Source of the DNA: CAYWXV01 sp964462535
GTDB taxonomy: Bacteria; Bacteroidota; Ignavibacteria; OLB7
Assembly: GCA_964462535.1 (NCBI GenBank)
Contig: CAYWXV010000006.1
Span: 47,234-111,233 of the forward strand
Direction: 5' to 3'
DNA length: 64,000 nucleotides
Below are positions 34,428 to 44,800 of the stretch, piece by piece. Numbering within the stretch: the stretch's first letter is position 1; every line of letters begins with the position of its first letter. Made by a program: the position numbers and the translations under genes. Under the pieces are notes generated by a model. It was not told the DNA's origin, ran no database searches, and saw only the letters and a program-made list of their open reading frames with translations.

Positions 34428-37400
34428 TTACGATCGTACTGTGCCGTTCGCGTCGGCAACAAGTCGCTCGGGGAGAGGCCCTGGAGCCATTACAGGGCGG
34501 TCGTCGAACGACGGTGGGACAAACGGACGGTCGGTCATCAGCCGAACAGCTTCGCTTATCGCCCGCTCCAATTGCGGATCACGATCCGATGCCCAGTCCT
34601 GCGGCGTGATGTCGATCTCGATGTCGGGTTCGGTTCCGTGGTTCTCCAGACCCCACTTCACATCCTCGAACCAGGTCGAAAATTCGGGCTGCGTTGTCAC
34701 AGAACCGTCAACCAACGGGTTCCTGGGCCAAATGCCGACCACTCCGCCCCACGTCCTCTTCCCGATCAGTGGACCAAGCTTCATCACCTTGAATCCATGC
34801 GAGAAGATGTCACCGTCGCTCCCCGCGTTCTCGTTCGTCAACCCAACGATCGGCCCTGCTATTGAATACATCGGGTACGGTTCGGGCATTCCGTATCGCG
34901 CAAGACCGTATCCGATTCTCTTCCGTGCCAGCTTCTCCAGGATGAGCTGCGAAACGTGTCCGCCACCATTGTAGCGGACATCGACAATCAGGGCACCACG
35001 ACCCACCTCGCTCAGAAATCCACGGTGGAACTCGCTGTATCCCAGTGGTCCCATGTTCGGAACGTGGACGTACCCCACCTTGCCACCGGTCGCCTCATGG
35101 ACACGTTGGCGGTTCATCTCGACCCACTCGCGGTATCGGACGGGGCGCTCGTTTCGCAGCGTTCGAAGTGCTACCGTGCGTCCTTCGCCCCCCTCTTTCG
35201 GCACCACCGTAATCTGCACCTCGGTCCCAGCGGTGTTCATGAGCAGCTCGTACGGGGAGCGATGCTTCCTGGCCCGCCGCCCGTTGACCGAGATAATTCT
35301 GTCACCTTCCTTGATGTTGACCCCCGGTGCCTCCAACGGCGATCCGTATTTGGAGTCCCATGAATCACCGCGAACAATACGCGAGACGACCCAGGACTCG
35401 TCGCGATCGCTCCAGACGTAGTCAGCGCCAAGGAAGCCCTGTGCGTAGATGGGTGACTCGCGGTAGTCCCCACCCATCTCGTAGGCATGCGACGTGCCCA
35501 GCTCACCGTGCAGCTCCCAGATGACGTCACTGAATTCTGAACGAGCCCCGACGCGGTCAACAAGGGGGAGGTATCGGTCGTAGACCTTGTCCCAATCGAT
35601 CCCAAGCATCCCCTCGGTCCAGAAGAAGTCCCGTTGCAGACGCCACGCCTCGCGGTACATCTGTCTCCATTCCGCAGGGGGCTGGACCATGATCCGCGGA
35701 CGCGTCAGATCTATCCATCCGGTTGTCTCTCCTGGCTCGTTGGCCTTCTCGTCGGGCTTCGCCAGCACCGAGAAGACCCGCAGGCGATGACCGGAGCGGT
35801 AGATCATTGTCGCACCGTCGCGCGAGATGTCGATTTCGTTCAGGCCACCAACGATCCGATCGAGCTTGCCACTCTCGAGATCGAAGACCTCGAGGGTGCC
35901 GGTCGGCCTGGGCTCCACGTCGTTCTCTGTGTCCAGACTCCCCATGATTGGATGTCCGACGAAGTAGACCTTTCCTCTGCCTCCAATTACCTGCGAGTAC
36001 TTCCCGTCCCGAGCAGGGAAGGGACGGATGCGCCGATCGATTCCTTCGAAATCAATTTCAACGGTCACCTCCTTCTGCTCACCCATTTGCGCCGCCATTC
36101 CAGCCAATGCCTCGGGAAGGCCCTTCTTGGGCGCCTTCGGGCGAGGGAGGAATGGGTCGGGGAGATCGCGCTGTAGCGTCATGACGTACGGACGCATTCC
36201 GCGCGGAAAGCTGAGATGGAAGTGGAGGTTGTCGTATACGGGATCGAACTCGCGATAGCTGAGGAAGTAGAGATAGCGTCCTTCCGGATCCCACGCCGGT
36301 GAGACGTCGTGGAGGACCGGCTTCGTGATCGTATGCTTCTCGCCGCTCTCGGCGTCAGCGATCATCAGATAGGATGTCTCCGGGGTCTCGGCGTGATTGA
36401 ATGCGAGCCATCTTCCGTCGGGACTCCATGCCACGTTCTGATCATGCATCGTGTTGCTTCTGTCGATAACCCGGCTCGTCTTCGTTTCGAGGTCGACAAT
36501 GATGATCTCGTTCCGATGGTTGCCGATTGCCACCCTGTCGGACTTCGGACAGACGGCCAGCGTCACTATCCGCCCAAGGTCGAGCTGATCAAGCCGCTCT
36601 TCAGCCTCCGCCCCGTCACCCTGCAGGACGACCAAGGCCTCCTCGCCCCCTTGATCACTTGTGGCCACCAATCGAACGCCGTCGTTCAGATAGCGAACTA
36701 GTCGGTACCTGGTCGTGAATGGCTCGCCATGTTGCACAGCCGGGCCGGCGAAATTCCCCATCGAGATTGGCTTGCCTCGAACGATTAGGGCGACTGAATG
36801 CCCTTCCGGATGGATGTCGTAGTCCTGCAGGTAGGCCGATGGGTCAACGAATTTGCGGTTGCGTTGTGTGCGTGGCGAGTGATAGTCAATCTGGAGCTTC
36901 CGGTTCGTGCCGGCCATCGGATCCAGAAGGTAGATGTCGGCGCCGGCGTGATACACGATGCGGCGACCGTCGCTGGAGGCATTCCGCGCGTAGTAGTCGT
37001 CGTGGTCCGTGTGGCGCGTCAAATCGTTGCCGGATGTGTCGCAGCTGTAGATGTTGCCATATCCCTCGTGATCGGATATGAAGTAGATGCGATCCAAAAT
37101 CCACATCGGACAATCCAGGTTCGATCGGATCTTGATCAGGCGTTTGAACTCCTTGCTCCCCTCGCAATCAATCCAGAGATCGCCTGCCGTGCCTCCGCGA
37201 TAACGCTTCCAACGCGCCGGATCCTGGGTATTCCTGCCGATCACCATCCCCTTGCCGGGACCCAGCGACATGCTCATGGCAGGTCCGACCCCTAGTCCCT
37301 CGGACTCATCCCCCTCAATCGATATCGTCCGCACCCAGAAGATGTGGGCGAATGGCTGACCCTGATTCGTGGTAAAGATGATGTTCCTGCTGTCGGGAGT

Positions 37401-37682
37401 CCACGCTATTGGATACGTCGACGCGCCGAAGTAGGTGAGACGTCGTGGCTCACCCCCATCGGCAGGCATGACATACAACTCCTGGTGCCCCTCCTCGCTT
37501 GCCACGAATGCCACCCAGGCTCCATCAGGGGAGAGGAGTGGTCTCGATACTCGGCTTAGACTCGATGTGAGCCGGCGGGCCACGCCACCGGACGCGGGAA
37601 CGGACCAGAGGTCGTCCTCGCTGGTAAATACGATGGTCTCATCCTGAATAGTCGGATGACGATAGTACCCGGATTGATTCAT
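34428..37682 (-). CDS. tricorn-type S41 protease with beta-propellers and PDZ domain
   Basis: 1084 aa. The N-terminal two-thirds are WD/TolB-like propeller repeats (VFTSEDDLWSVPASGG, LSPDGAWVAFVASEEG, AWSPDGRWLAFNHAETP), in tricorn a substrate gate. A core domain (about 680-760) carries GTSHAYE with the catalytic His, then a PDZ domain (EGDRIISVNG). The C-terminal S41 fold has NENAGSDGD with the nucleophile Ser at 955, and GLENHG with Glu near 1013, matching the tricorn tetrad. It degrades oligopeptides released by larger proteases. There is no signal peptide, so it should be cytoplasmic. A promoter-like GGGGACCGTATATT near 37750 lies upstream. Confidence 0.92.
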   Translation of the reverse strand: MNQSGYYRHPTIQDETIVFTSEDDLWSVPASGGVARRLTSSLSRVSRPLLSPDGAWVAFVASEEGHQELYVMPADGGEPRRLTYFGASTYPIAWTPDSRNIIFTTNQGQPFAHIFWVRTISIEGDESEGLGVGPAMSMSLGPGKGMVIGRNTQDPARWKRYRGGTAGDLWIDCEGSKEFKRLIKIRSNLDCPMWILDRIYFISDHEGYGNIYSCDTSGNDLTRHTDHDDYYARNASSDGRRIVYHAGADIYLLDPMAGTNRKLQIDYHSPRTQRNRKFVDPSAYLQDYDIHPEGHSVALIVRGKPISMGNFAGPAVQHGEPFTTRYRLVRYLNDGVRLVATSDQGGEEALVVLQGDGAEAEERLDQLDLGRIVTLAVCPKSDRVAIGNHRNEIIIVDLETKTSRVIDRSNTMHDQNVAWSPDGRWLAFNHAETPETSYLMIADAESGEKHTITKPVLHDVSPAWDPEGRYLYFLSYREFDPVYDNLHFHLSFPRGMRPYVMTLQRDLPDPFLPRPKAPKKGLPEALAGMAAQMGEQKEVTVEIDFEGIDRRIRPFPARDGKYSQVIGGRGKVYFVGHPIMGSLDTENDVEPRPTGTLEVFDLESGKLDRIVGGLNEIDISRDGATMIYRSGHRLRVFSVLAKPDEKANEPGETTGWIDLTRPRIMVQPPAEWRQMYREAWRLQRDFFWTEGMLGIDWDKVYDRYLPLVDRVGARSEFSDVIWELHGELGTSHAYEMGGDYRESPIYAQGFLGADYVWSDRDESWVVSRIVRGDSWDSKYGSPLEAPGVNIKEGDRIISVNGRRARKHRSPYELLMNTAGTEVQITVVPKEGGEGRTVALRTLRNERPVRYREWVEMNRQRVHEATGGKVGYVHVPNMGPLGYSEFHRGFLSEVGRGALIVDVRYNGGGHVSQLILEKLARKRIGYGLARYGMPEPYPMYSIAGPIVGLTNENAGSDGDIFSHGFKVMKLGPLIGKRTWGGVVGIWPRNPLVDGSVTTQPEFSTWFEDVKWGLENHGTEPDIEIDITPQDWASDRDPQLERAISEAVRLMTDRPFVPPSFDDRPVMAPGPLPERLVADANGTVRS

Positions 37683-37870
37683 CGGATATCATGAAATGTG
37701 TGGATGACGCGGGAGCGACCAGATAAGGACGTTGTTGCGGGGGGGTAATATACGGTCCCCACGCAAAGGAGCATCACGTATCCAATCACGTCCTCCAGCG
37801 CCAGACCGACGAGTAACCCGCTTGCCCGTCCATCGTGCCATCCGACGAACGTGGTGCCACCCGGTCACAT

Positions 37871-39553
37871 TCAGAATCCGCGTGTGTAACTCAGCGACAG
37901 CGATGTCTCTGTGGTGGTGGATAGTCCGTCGGCCTGCATCCCGCTGACAGTCATGTTGAACGTGTCGTCTTCGGTTGGACGATAGCCGGCCGTCAACCCC
38001 TCGCTGAAGACATTTCCCCCTGCTCCATCGATTCCGATTCCAGCGCGCGTGTATCCAAGGTTTGCGGAGAGAGACAGCTCCTCGTTCAGGAGTGGCATGC
38101 CGCCGCCGACAGACACGCCAACCGTTCTGCCATGCACGGTCCCGGTCGACGCATCGACGTACGTGAGGGCCCCATTCAACGCGAGACGACTCTCGATGCC
38201 CGTGTAGTTGTACATGAATGTTGCGTTCATGGCGTCGGTGTTCGACAAACCTCCCGTGAACGCGCTTAGGTCGGTGTAGTTCTGATACCCTGCCGATAGC
38301 ATGTACGAGTGGGACGCATTCTCATCCTGCATCGTCAGGCGGGGAGCGATCGTAGCCGAACGGGTGACGTCTCGAGCAAGGATGGAATCATTACCCGCGA
38401 CGCGTCCGGCGCTCTGTCCGGTCGAGTAGTTGGTGAACTGCGCGTTGACAGAGAAGTTCTCGTTTGCCATCCAGTAGATGTCACCAGATCCAATCAGGCG
38501 ATCCGTCGTGAATGCCTTCGTCTTCAACAGGTTGTCCTTCTGAATGCCGACCGACCCCGACACGCGGAGTTGTCGATCGAGAAGATCGACACTGGGAGCA
38601 ATGGTCCATGTCTCCAGGTCGGTGGCGAAATAGTACGCACCCAGAGACGTGTACCCCGGTTCGATGCGCTCATATCCCAGACGCAGGCTGACAACGTCGA
38701 CGGTGGCCGTCATTCCCGTCTTCCATGCGAACGCGAGCGACGTGGTTGCGCGAAGGTTGTGGAGGTTCTGGAGAAAGTCCGGTATGGAGCTTGTATCGAC
38801 GTCCATAGGGCCAGCCGAAAGGTCGCGCGTGATCAGGCTTGCGCCGCCAGCAGCGTCAATCGCGATTCCCTCCGCAATCGCCACGCGCATAGATCCGCCG
38901 AGTGCCGTGTTTTCCTGCGGGAGAATTCCCTCGCCAATCGGTCGTGAACGAATCGAGGTCGTGTCGTCCTTTGCGCGCAACAGAGTCAGATCAAACGTGC
39001 TCCCGCCATCGTCGGCATACCCGATCATGACCCCCCAACCGTTGCGCGCATATGCCGGCTGATTCTCGACGTTCGTCGTGTCAAGCTCGACGCCACGTTG
39101 AAATCGACCAGTCATGGCCGAAAGTCTGAAGTTCCCCGGTGCCGCTTCGAGTCCCGCACCAAGGAAGGTTACGCCCGTCAGCGTGTATGGGGAGAAGGTC
39201 AACGACCGATAGCCCACGTGTGCACGCGCCCAACCGTAGCCCGGCGACATACCGAACTGATTGAACGGTTGCCGGAACGATTTATCCTGATCGCTGATCG
39301 AGAAGCTGATCGGGAGTTCTACGCCGTAGATCGTTGGAGAGAGCGTCCCGGACACGAGCCAGTTGAAGGGACGACGCGATCCCGAGATACCGCTCTGGTC
39401 GTACACGGTGGCGGAAAGACCGACGGATCCCGATACCGTGACCGGCTTCTGTTCGTCGATTGTCTCCAGGTCCTGACCAGACAGTTTGTCTGACATGATA
39501 AGCAGCGCGACCAATCCAAGGGTAGCGATCGCGCTGCTTCTTGCGATCGTCAT
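37871..39553 (-). CDS. outer-membrane barrel of the TANFOR module
   Basis: 560 aa. Signal peptide (MTIARSSAIATLGLVALLIM, then SDKLSGQD), then repeated amphipathic beta strands to a terminal Phe (SLSLSYTRGF), the usual outer-membrane barrel end. The block FNQFGMSPGYGWARAHVGYR, followed by SLTFSPYTLTG and TFLGAGLEAAPGNFRLSAM, is very characteristic. From memory, close variants occur in Bacteroidota beside giant TANFOR proteins, which is how I connect it to the gene at 41815. Its ATG overlaps the stop of the FN3 gene (ATGA), so the two are translationally coupled. It may be a pore or surface anchor for its partners; that role is inferred from context. Confidence 0.72.
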   Translation of the reverse strand: MTIARSSAIATLGLVALLIMSDKLSGQDLETIDEQKPVTVSGSVGLSATVYDQSGISGSRRPFNWLVSGTLSPTIYGVELPISFSISDQDKSFRQPFNQFGMSPGYGWARAHVGYRSLTFSPYTLTGVTFLGAGLEAAPGNFRLSAMTGRFQRGVELDTTNVENQPAYARNGWGVMIGYADDGGSTFDLTLLRAKDDTTSIRSRPIGEGILPQENTALGGSMRVAIAEGIAIDAAGGASLITRDLSAGPMDVDTSSIPDFLQNLHNLRATTSLAFAWKTGMTATVDVVSLRLGYERIEPGYTSLGAYYFATDLETWTIAPSVDLLDRQLRVSGSVGIQKDNLLKTKAFTTDRLIGSGDIYWMANENFSVNAQFTNYSTGQSAGRVAGNDSILARDVTRSATIAPRLTMQDENASHSYMLSAGYQNYTDLSAFTGGLSNTDAMNATFMYNYTGIESRLALNGALTYVDASTGTVHGRTVGVSVGGGMPLLNEELSLSANLGYTRAGIGIDGAGGNVFSEGLTAGYRPTEDDTFNMTVSGMQADGLSTTTETSLSLSYTRGF

Positions 39554-41667
39554 CGTCCCTCCTCCTTCACCACGACCGCAACGCGCTCCGACATCGGTGA
39601 CTCGCCACCGTTGTCGGTCACGACGCGCACGGCATAGGTGTACTTCCCCTCGCCGACCAGGACGTGGTCTTCGTATGTCCGCTCGGTCCCCGAGATCCCT
39701 TCGTACTGCGTCATCGGTCCATTATCCTTCGCTCGATACAGGACGTACTGAAACGTCTCCTTCGGCGCACTCTCATGATTCCAGTGAAGGACGACGGACT
39801 TCTTCTGCGTGTCATACAATGCCTGGAGCGCTCCAACCGGTGCGCGCCGGCCGTCATCGTAGCGGCGACCCTGCACAACGTTCGATGCCTCCGAACGGTT
39901 CCCAACGCTGTCGATCGCAACGATCCGGTAGTCGTAGATCACCCGCGGTTCGGCGGTCGTGTCGTTGTATGTACCGATCCCCATTCCAGTGCGCGCAACC
40001 TCGCTCCAACTCTTCTCACCGCTCCGACGACGCTCGATGATCTGCGACTTGATATCGTCGCTGCTGCTGGGTGCAAAGCGGAGGGCGACTCCTTTCTCAC
40101 TCGCGACAACATCCTGAATGACGGCCGCAACCGGAGCGACGACGTCGGGACGGGTAAGCATCAGATTCTCCGATGGCGCCGACCGCACGTAGCGATCGCT
40201 CTCAGCCACTACACGATAGTAGATGTGGCGCGACAGTGTGTGGATCGTGATCGTGTCCGTGTAGGTCGTGTCGAACACCGGATTCGGCGTGAGGAGGGAG
40301 AACTCGTGATCGGGATCGTTCGCCCACAGAATCCGGTATCCCATCAGGTGGTGCTCACTGCCGACGTTCCAATGAAGACGGACGATGCCATTTGTGTCGA
40401 TCGTCCCCGCGAATCCGGTCGGGCGAGCGGGAGCCGACGTGTCGACGAGGATCACGCGACCAGCAAATGACTTGGAAACATTCCCGGCGGTGTCGACGGC
40501 CAATACGATGTAGTACGGTTCGTCTTCGGTCGCCATCGTGTCGATGAATTCACGCGTTCCGGCCGCAAGTGTCTGGCGATGAAGAGGGCGGGGGAGCGAC
40601 TGGGCCGAATCGGCGCGTGCAACCACGAACCCTACAAGGTCGGACGGAGGATTCTCCATCTTCCAGGAGACTTTCACTGCACGGTTCCCAACCTGCTTCG
40701 GGTTGGACTGCATCGGGGTTGGTGGGGCCGTCAGGTCGTGACCGAACGCCTCGACTTCTGCAGCAGCACTGAGATCTCCGAACGGCGTCACTCCCTGAAC
40801 ACGATACTTGTAGGTCTTGTAGTTGACGATGTTCGTGTCGGTGTATGCGGGACGCTCAACCGGGCCGTTGGCGCTGCTCATCACCATGAAGGGTGTCTGG
40901 TTCAGTCGCGTCCATGTCTTCCCGTCGTCGTCAGAACGCTCGATATAGAAGCCTGAGTAATTCCTCCCCAGTTCCCGTCCCCACGAAACCTCGATATAGC
41001 GATCGCGGCCGAGCGCCTGCGCATCGAACGGGGCGGGGGCCGGCTCGGATGCCATCGCCTGCGCGTAGACCGCTGCGGTATCGAAGCGAGCGGAGACCGA
41101 GTCGATAGCAACTGCCGGCGCGACGCGAACGCGGTAGACGTATTCATCCCCCGACTTGACGGTGCGGTCAACGAATCGAAGTCCAAGCCCTTCAGCGGCC
41201 ATCGCGTCGTTGTCCGCAGCGAACAGGGCAATGCCGAAGCGATTCTGAAAGACATTCGCCGCATCCCGCATAGACCCGATCTCATCCGACGGATCGCTCA
41301 CTCCACTTGACTTTCCATAAAGCATCTGAGCTGCAACGGCTGCGAATGGACTCCGCTCCGTCACGCGCTGGCGAAACGTCTCCAGAGTCCACGGGCGAAG
41401 CGGTTCCGATGTCAGCATGACGAACCCGTCGTCATCGATGGTACCGTTCGACGTGAGTCGGGCTCGTTCGACGACGTATCCCTGTGTATTCGCATTGCTC
41501 CATCCAAGCGCGGTAGATGGTCCCCAGCGAAGAACGATGGAGTCAGGTGCGGTTCTAGCGATGAGAGCAATTCGGGTGTCGCGAACATCCGTCTCGTCCT
41601 GCGCGCTCGCGATCTGGACGGCCGCCAGTGCTATCAGGGCGATGATCAGTGTGGTGGTGCTGCGCAT
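39550..41667 (-). CDS. exported protein with multiple fibronectin type III domains
   Basis: 705 aa. Signal peptide (MRSTTTLIIALIALAAVQIASAQ) followed by at least five FN3-like domains of about 90 residues. Their recurring elements are GYVVERA / GFYIERSDDDGKTW / GFVVARADSA / GYRILWANDP, then YTDT and YKYRVQGVTPFG-type G strands. The final domain (FQYVLYRAKDNGPM, YTYAVRVVTDNGGES) is followed by a short tail without a T9SS sorting domain. FN3 arrays act as extracellular spacers or binding modules. It overlaps the barrel gene by 4 nt and lies 147 bp after the giant protein on the same strand, so the three probably form one unit. Confidence 0.8.
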   Translation of the reverse strand: MRSTTTLIIALIALAAVQIASAQDETDVRDTRIALIARTAPDSIVLRWGPSTALGWSNANTQGYVVERARLTSNGTIDDDGFVMLTSEPLRPWTLETFRQRVTERSPFAAVAAQMLYGKSSGVSDPSDEIGSMRDAANVFQNRFGIALFAADNDAMAAEGLGLRFVDRTVKSGDEYVYRVRVAPAVAIDSVSARFDTAAVYAQAMASEPAPAPFDAQALGRDRYIEVSWGRELGRNYSGFYIERSDDDGKTWTRLNQTPFMVMSSANGPVERPAYTDTNIVNYKTYKYRVQGVTPFGDLSAAAEVEAFGHDLTAPPTPMQSNPKQVGNRAVKVSWKMENPPSDLVGFVVARADSAQSLPRPLHRQTLAAGTREFIDTMATEDEPYYIVLAVDTAGNVSKSFAGRVILVDTSAPARPTGFAGTIDTNGIVRLHWNVGSEHHLMGYRILWANDPDHEFSLLTPNPVFDTTYTDTITIHTLSRHIYYRVVAESDRYVRSAPSENLMLTRPDVVAPVAAVIQDVVASEKGVALRFAPSSSDDIKSQIIERRRSGEKSWSEVARTGMGIGTYNDTTAEPRVIYDYRIVAIDSVGNRSEASNVVQGRRYDDGRRAPVGALQALYDTQKKSVVLHWNHESAPKETFQYVLYRAKDNGPMTQYEGISGTERTYEDHVLVGEGKYTYAVRVVTDNGGESPMSERVAVVVKEEGR

Positions 41668-41737
41668 GTGGGTTTGTAGTTGTCGTTGTTCAGAGTTCAG
41701 GTTTCAGTTATCTGTTGTCTTGTTCCACCGCCTCCAG

Positions 41738-41804
41738 CCTCATCCTGCCTTTCGGATACCCAATCACGGTTGGATACTCGCGGGATCCGATCGGCAGGAT
41801 GAGG
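41738..41804. repeat. 12-bp inverted repeat in the gap after the giant gene
   Basis: CCTCATCCTGCC (41738-41749) and its exact complement GGCAGGATGAGG (41793-41804), separated by 43 bp that themselves contain short complementary stretches. In the minus-strand mRNA this makes a long stem between the giant gene and the FN3 gene. It could set the ratio of the two products or protect mRNA ends. Confidence 0.65.
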
Positions 41805-41814
41805 CCTTCGAGCG

Positions 41815-44800
41815 CTATGGCTTTGTCGTGTACCCCTTGCTGATCACCTGGCCGGCGACAGTGGGATCGATCTCCTTCACCGCCTCCTTCGGTTTCCCGA
41901 AGACACCCATGTAGACGAAGTCCTTCCAGTAGGGTGAGCCGCTGTTGGTATACGGGCTGAATTCGACCTTGTAGGTTCCGATGGTCAGCTTCGTATACGT
42001 CTGCTTGTTGAAGTCTTCAAGCTTCTTTCTCACCAGCGGCGGGAGCGTGTCTCTCTGATCGTACTGATCCGAGACCTGCGTCTTCCCCTTGCCGAGATAC
42101 TTCTTCCGCATGTCAGCGTTGTACTTCCTGTCAGCATCGTCCTGCGCAAGGAGTGACTTCACACGGTTGTGTACGCGGTCGAAGTCGATCGGTGCGGTGA
42201 TGCCATCGCGGTAGAGGATGCGGAACGTCTCCTTGTAGTCCTCGAAGCTGTGATAGCCCGTACCGTCGCTATATCCGGTCACCGTCATACTGCCACCCGG
42301 GAGGGGTATGGTACCGGTGCTCGGGGTCGTCTCGAAGTCCGAAAGAATGGTGCGGGGGACGTTGTAGTAGATCGCCCCCGGCGTCTTGTCCCGCTCCAGG
42401 TTCTTGTTCCAGAGACCCTTCTGCTGCAGATAGTCGGCCGGTTGGTAGATCCGTGGATTGGCAACGTTTGTGTGCCAGGGTGACGTCCTGTCCACCGCGT
42501 CGATGTCAACGATGGGTCCCAGCTTGCCGGTCTGGACGTTGCTGATCTTGTAGTCCATGTCGGTCACGTCGTAGACGTCGAACTTCTCGTCCGTCTCGAA
42601 CCGGGGCAGAAGCGTTGTTGACTTACCTTCGGCATCGACCTCCATGTCCTTCGACTTGATTGCCGCCAGCTTCGCGGTCAGCGTGTTGAACTTGCTGGTC
42701 CGGAAGTGGAAGGAATAGAGGAGTCTCTCTCCATAGTAGAGCTTCAGGCCGGGGAGTACCTTCCCACCCACCACGTACGTGCGTCGGATGCGAGCAAGAC
42801 TCGTATCGCCTGTGGCGGTCTTCTGGTTGAACTGGATGTACGAGATTCCCCCTGTGTCCGGGGCTGCCTTAGCCGAGTCCTTCCGAACGATCTGCACCTG
42901 GTACGTGGTGTTGCTCTGCAGCACCGGCTTCTGAAGAAGAATCGTCGTCCCCTCCACCGTGTATGGTGCCGTCACGATATCCCCACCGTTGATCGGTATG
43001 AATCGTGCGAAGAAGGTCGTTATGGTATCCTGCTTCGGTGCGAACAGGTCGGGCCACGCCTGACGGAGCTGCACGTAGAACGGGGTCTTCTTCTTGTGGC
43101 GATGATCCGGCTCGTTCTGCATCAGATAACGCTGACGATACCGGGGATAGCTGTACTGCACCTGATCGTGCGGTATGCTCTTCGGTGCCTTCCCCGTGGT
43201 GAACGCAACCGTGGTGTCCATGTAGATCGGCTTGCCGGCATTCGTCTTCGCAACCACCCAAGCATTGCCAACCTTCTCCTGACCCTCCACACGCAGGCGG
43301 AACGAGTAGTTGCTGTTCGGCTTGAGAACCGAGTAGGGAGTCAGACCGATCTGGAGCGAGTCATTCGACAGTCTCCACGTCGACTGAACCGTGTCGCCGT
43401 TCGAGCCAATGATCTGCGCGTGTGTCGGAACCAGACGGAAGATCCTGTTCTTCGACGATCCATCCGGCTGCGTCTGCTGCAGCGTGAAGCCCTTGTAGGC
43501 ACGGAAGGCGAACGTCGCCTGCGGTTCGACAAAGACGGGAACGTCCTTCGCGTTCTTCGGTGGCTGCATGTCCTGGATCAGCGGGATCTTCGCCAGCGGA
43601 TTTTCCTGCACGAAGACACACTTCTCGCCCAGCTCGAAGTTGAAACCGAAACTCCCTTCGATCAGACCATCGAGGACAGAGTACTTGGCGGCCAGATGCC
43701 CTTCCAGATACGTCGGGTTCGGAACGGCTGCCTTCACCATCGCACCCGCAAGGATGTTGAAGATCGAGAGGCGTCCCGAGAAGATCAGGAGGTCGACTTC
43801 GATTCCAACGTCACCCTTCAGGAAGGCATACGCCTGACCCTGTGCATACCAGCCATCCATGCCAATTGTGTTCTTCCCCTGGCAGTGGACATCCTGCATG
43901 TTCCGCAGACAGATGTCGAATCCAACGCGAGCGAACAGGTCGAGATAGAAGATCAGAATCTTCTTCGGCCCTCCTGTCGAGATGCCGGTCGACGCTCCCA
44001 TGGCAAACCCTCCGCCAATCGTTCCCACACCCGGGATCGGCCCGAACTCGTTGTTGACGTTGAATGCAGGTCCAAGGCTGTTGAAGTCGTTGTGATACTG
44101 GGCCGGAATGACGTCGCCAAGCTTTGACGTCGGCAACTGCGTGCCGGCCATGACATATCCCTTCGAGTCCAGGAAGAGGGTCTTGATCGAGATCTGATTC
44201 TGCGGCGTGCCAACGTAGACGTGCCAGTTGCCGTCCTTTCCGAACCGGAAGTCGATCTGCCCGCTCCCCTGTACAACGCCCCCGGCGTCGAACTGGAAGT
44301 CGAAGAGGCCACTCAGGATTCCCTGCGCCGCGTCATAGACGATGTCGGCCGACGCGCGGACAGGGGGATCGCTCGATCGATTCACGACGTCGGTCATCAT
44401 GAAAGCGTCGCCGCTAAGACCGATCGCTCCAAGACCAAGCGAACCGTTCGTCTTGATGATCTCGGCCCAGATTCCGATGTCACCATTGAAGGTCTTCGGA
44501 TCGGGATACGTTCCGAGTGTTGCCGATGCCTTCAGTCCGACCTCGACAGTCTTGTCCGGAAGGAACTGACCGCCCGTGTTCGTCTTCCCCGGGACCGCTC
44601 CGTTTGGTGGCGGAGTGTTATCGCCCGGTCCAACCATCGGGAAGTTTGCCGGCGCCTTCATGTGATGCCAGATGCCCCCACCAAACCCGTAGAAGCCGAT
44701 GGCTCCAAGACCCGGGATCGGAATGCCGGTGGCAAACGCCGCCCGCGCATCTACGAACCAGTACCGGAAGTCCTGGACCGATCCGAACTGCGCGGTCGCC

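Noticed and set aside
34234..34428. Minus-strand frame containing GFEPTTSS over the tRNA
   Set aside because: This peptide is a well-known spurious translation of tRNA antisense sequence.
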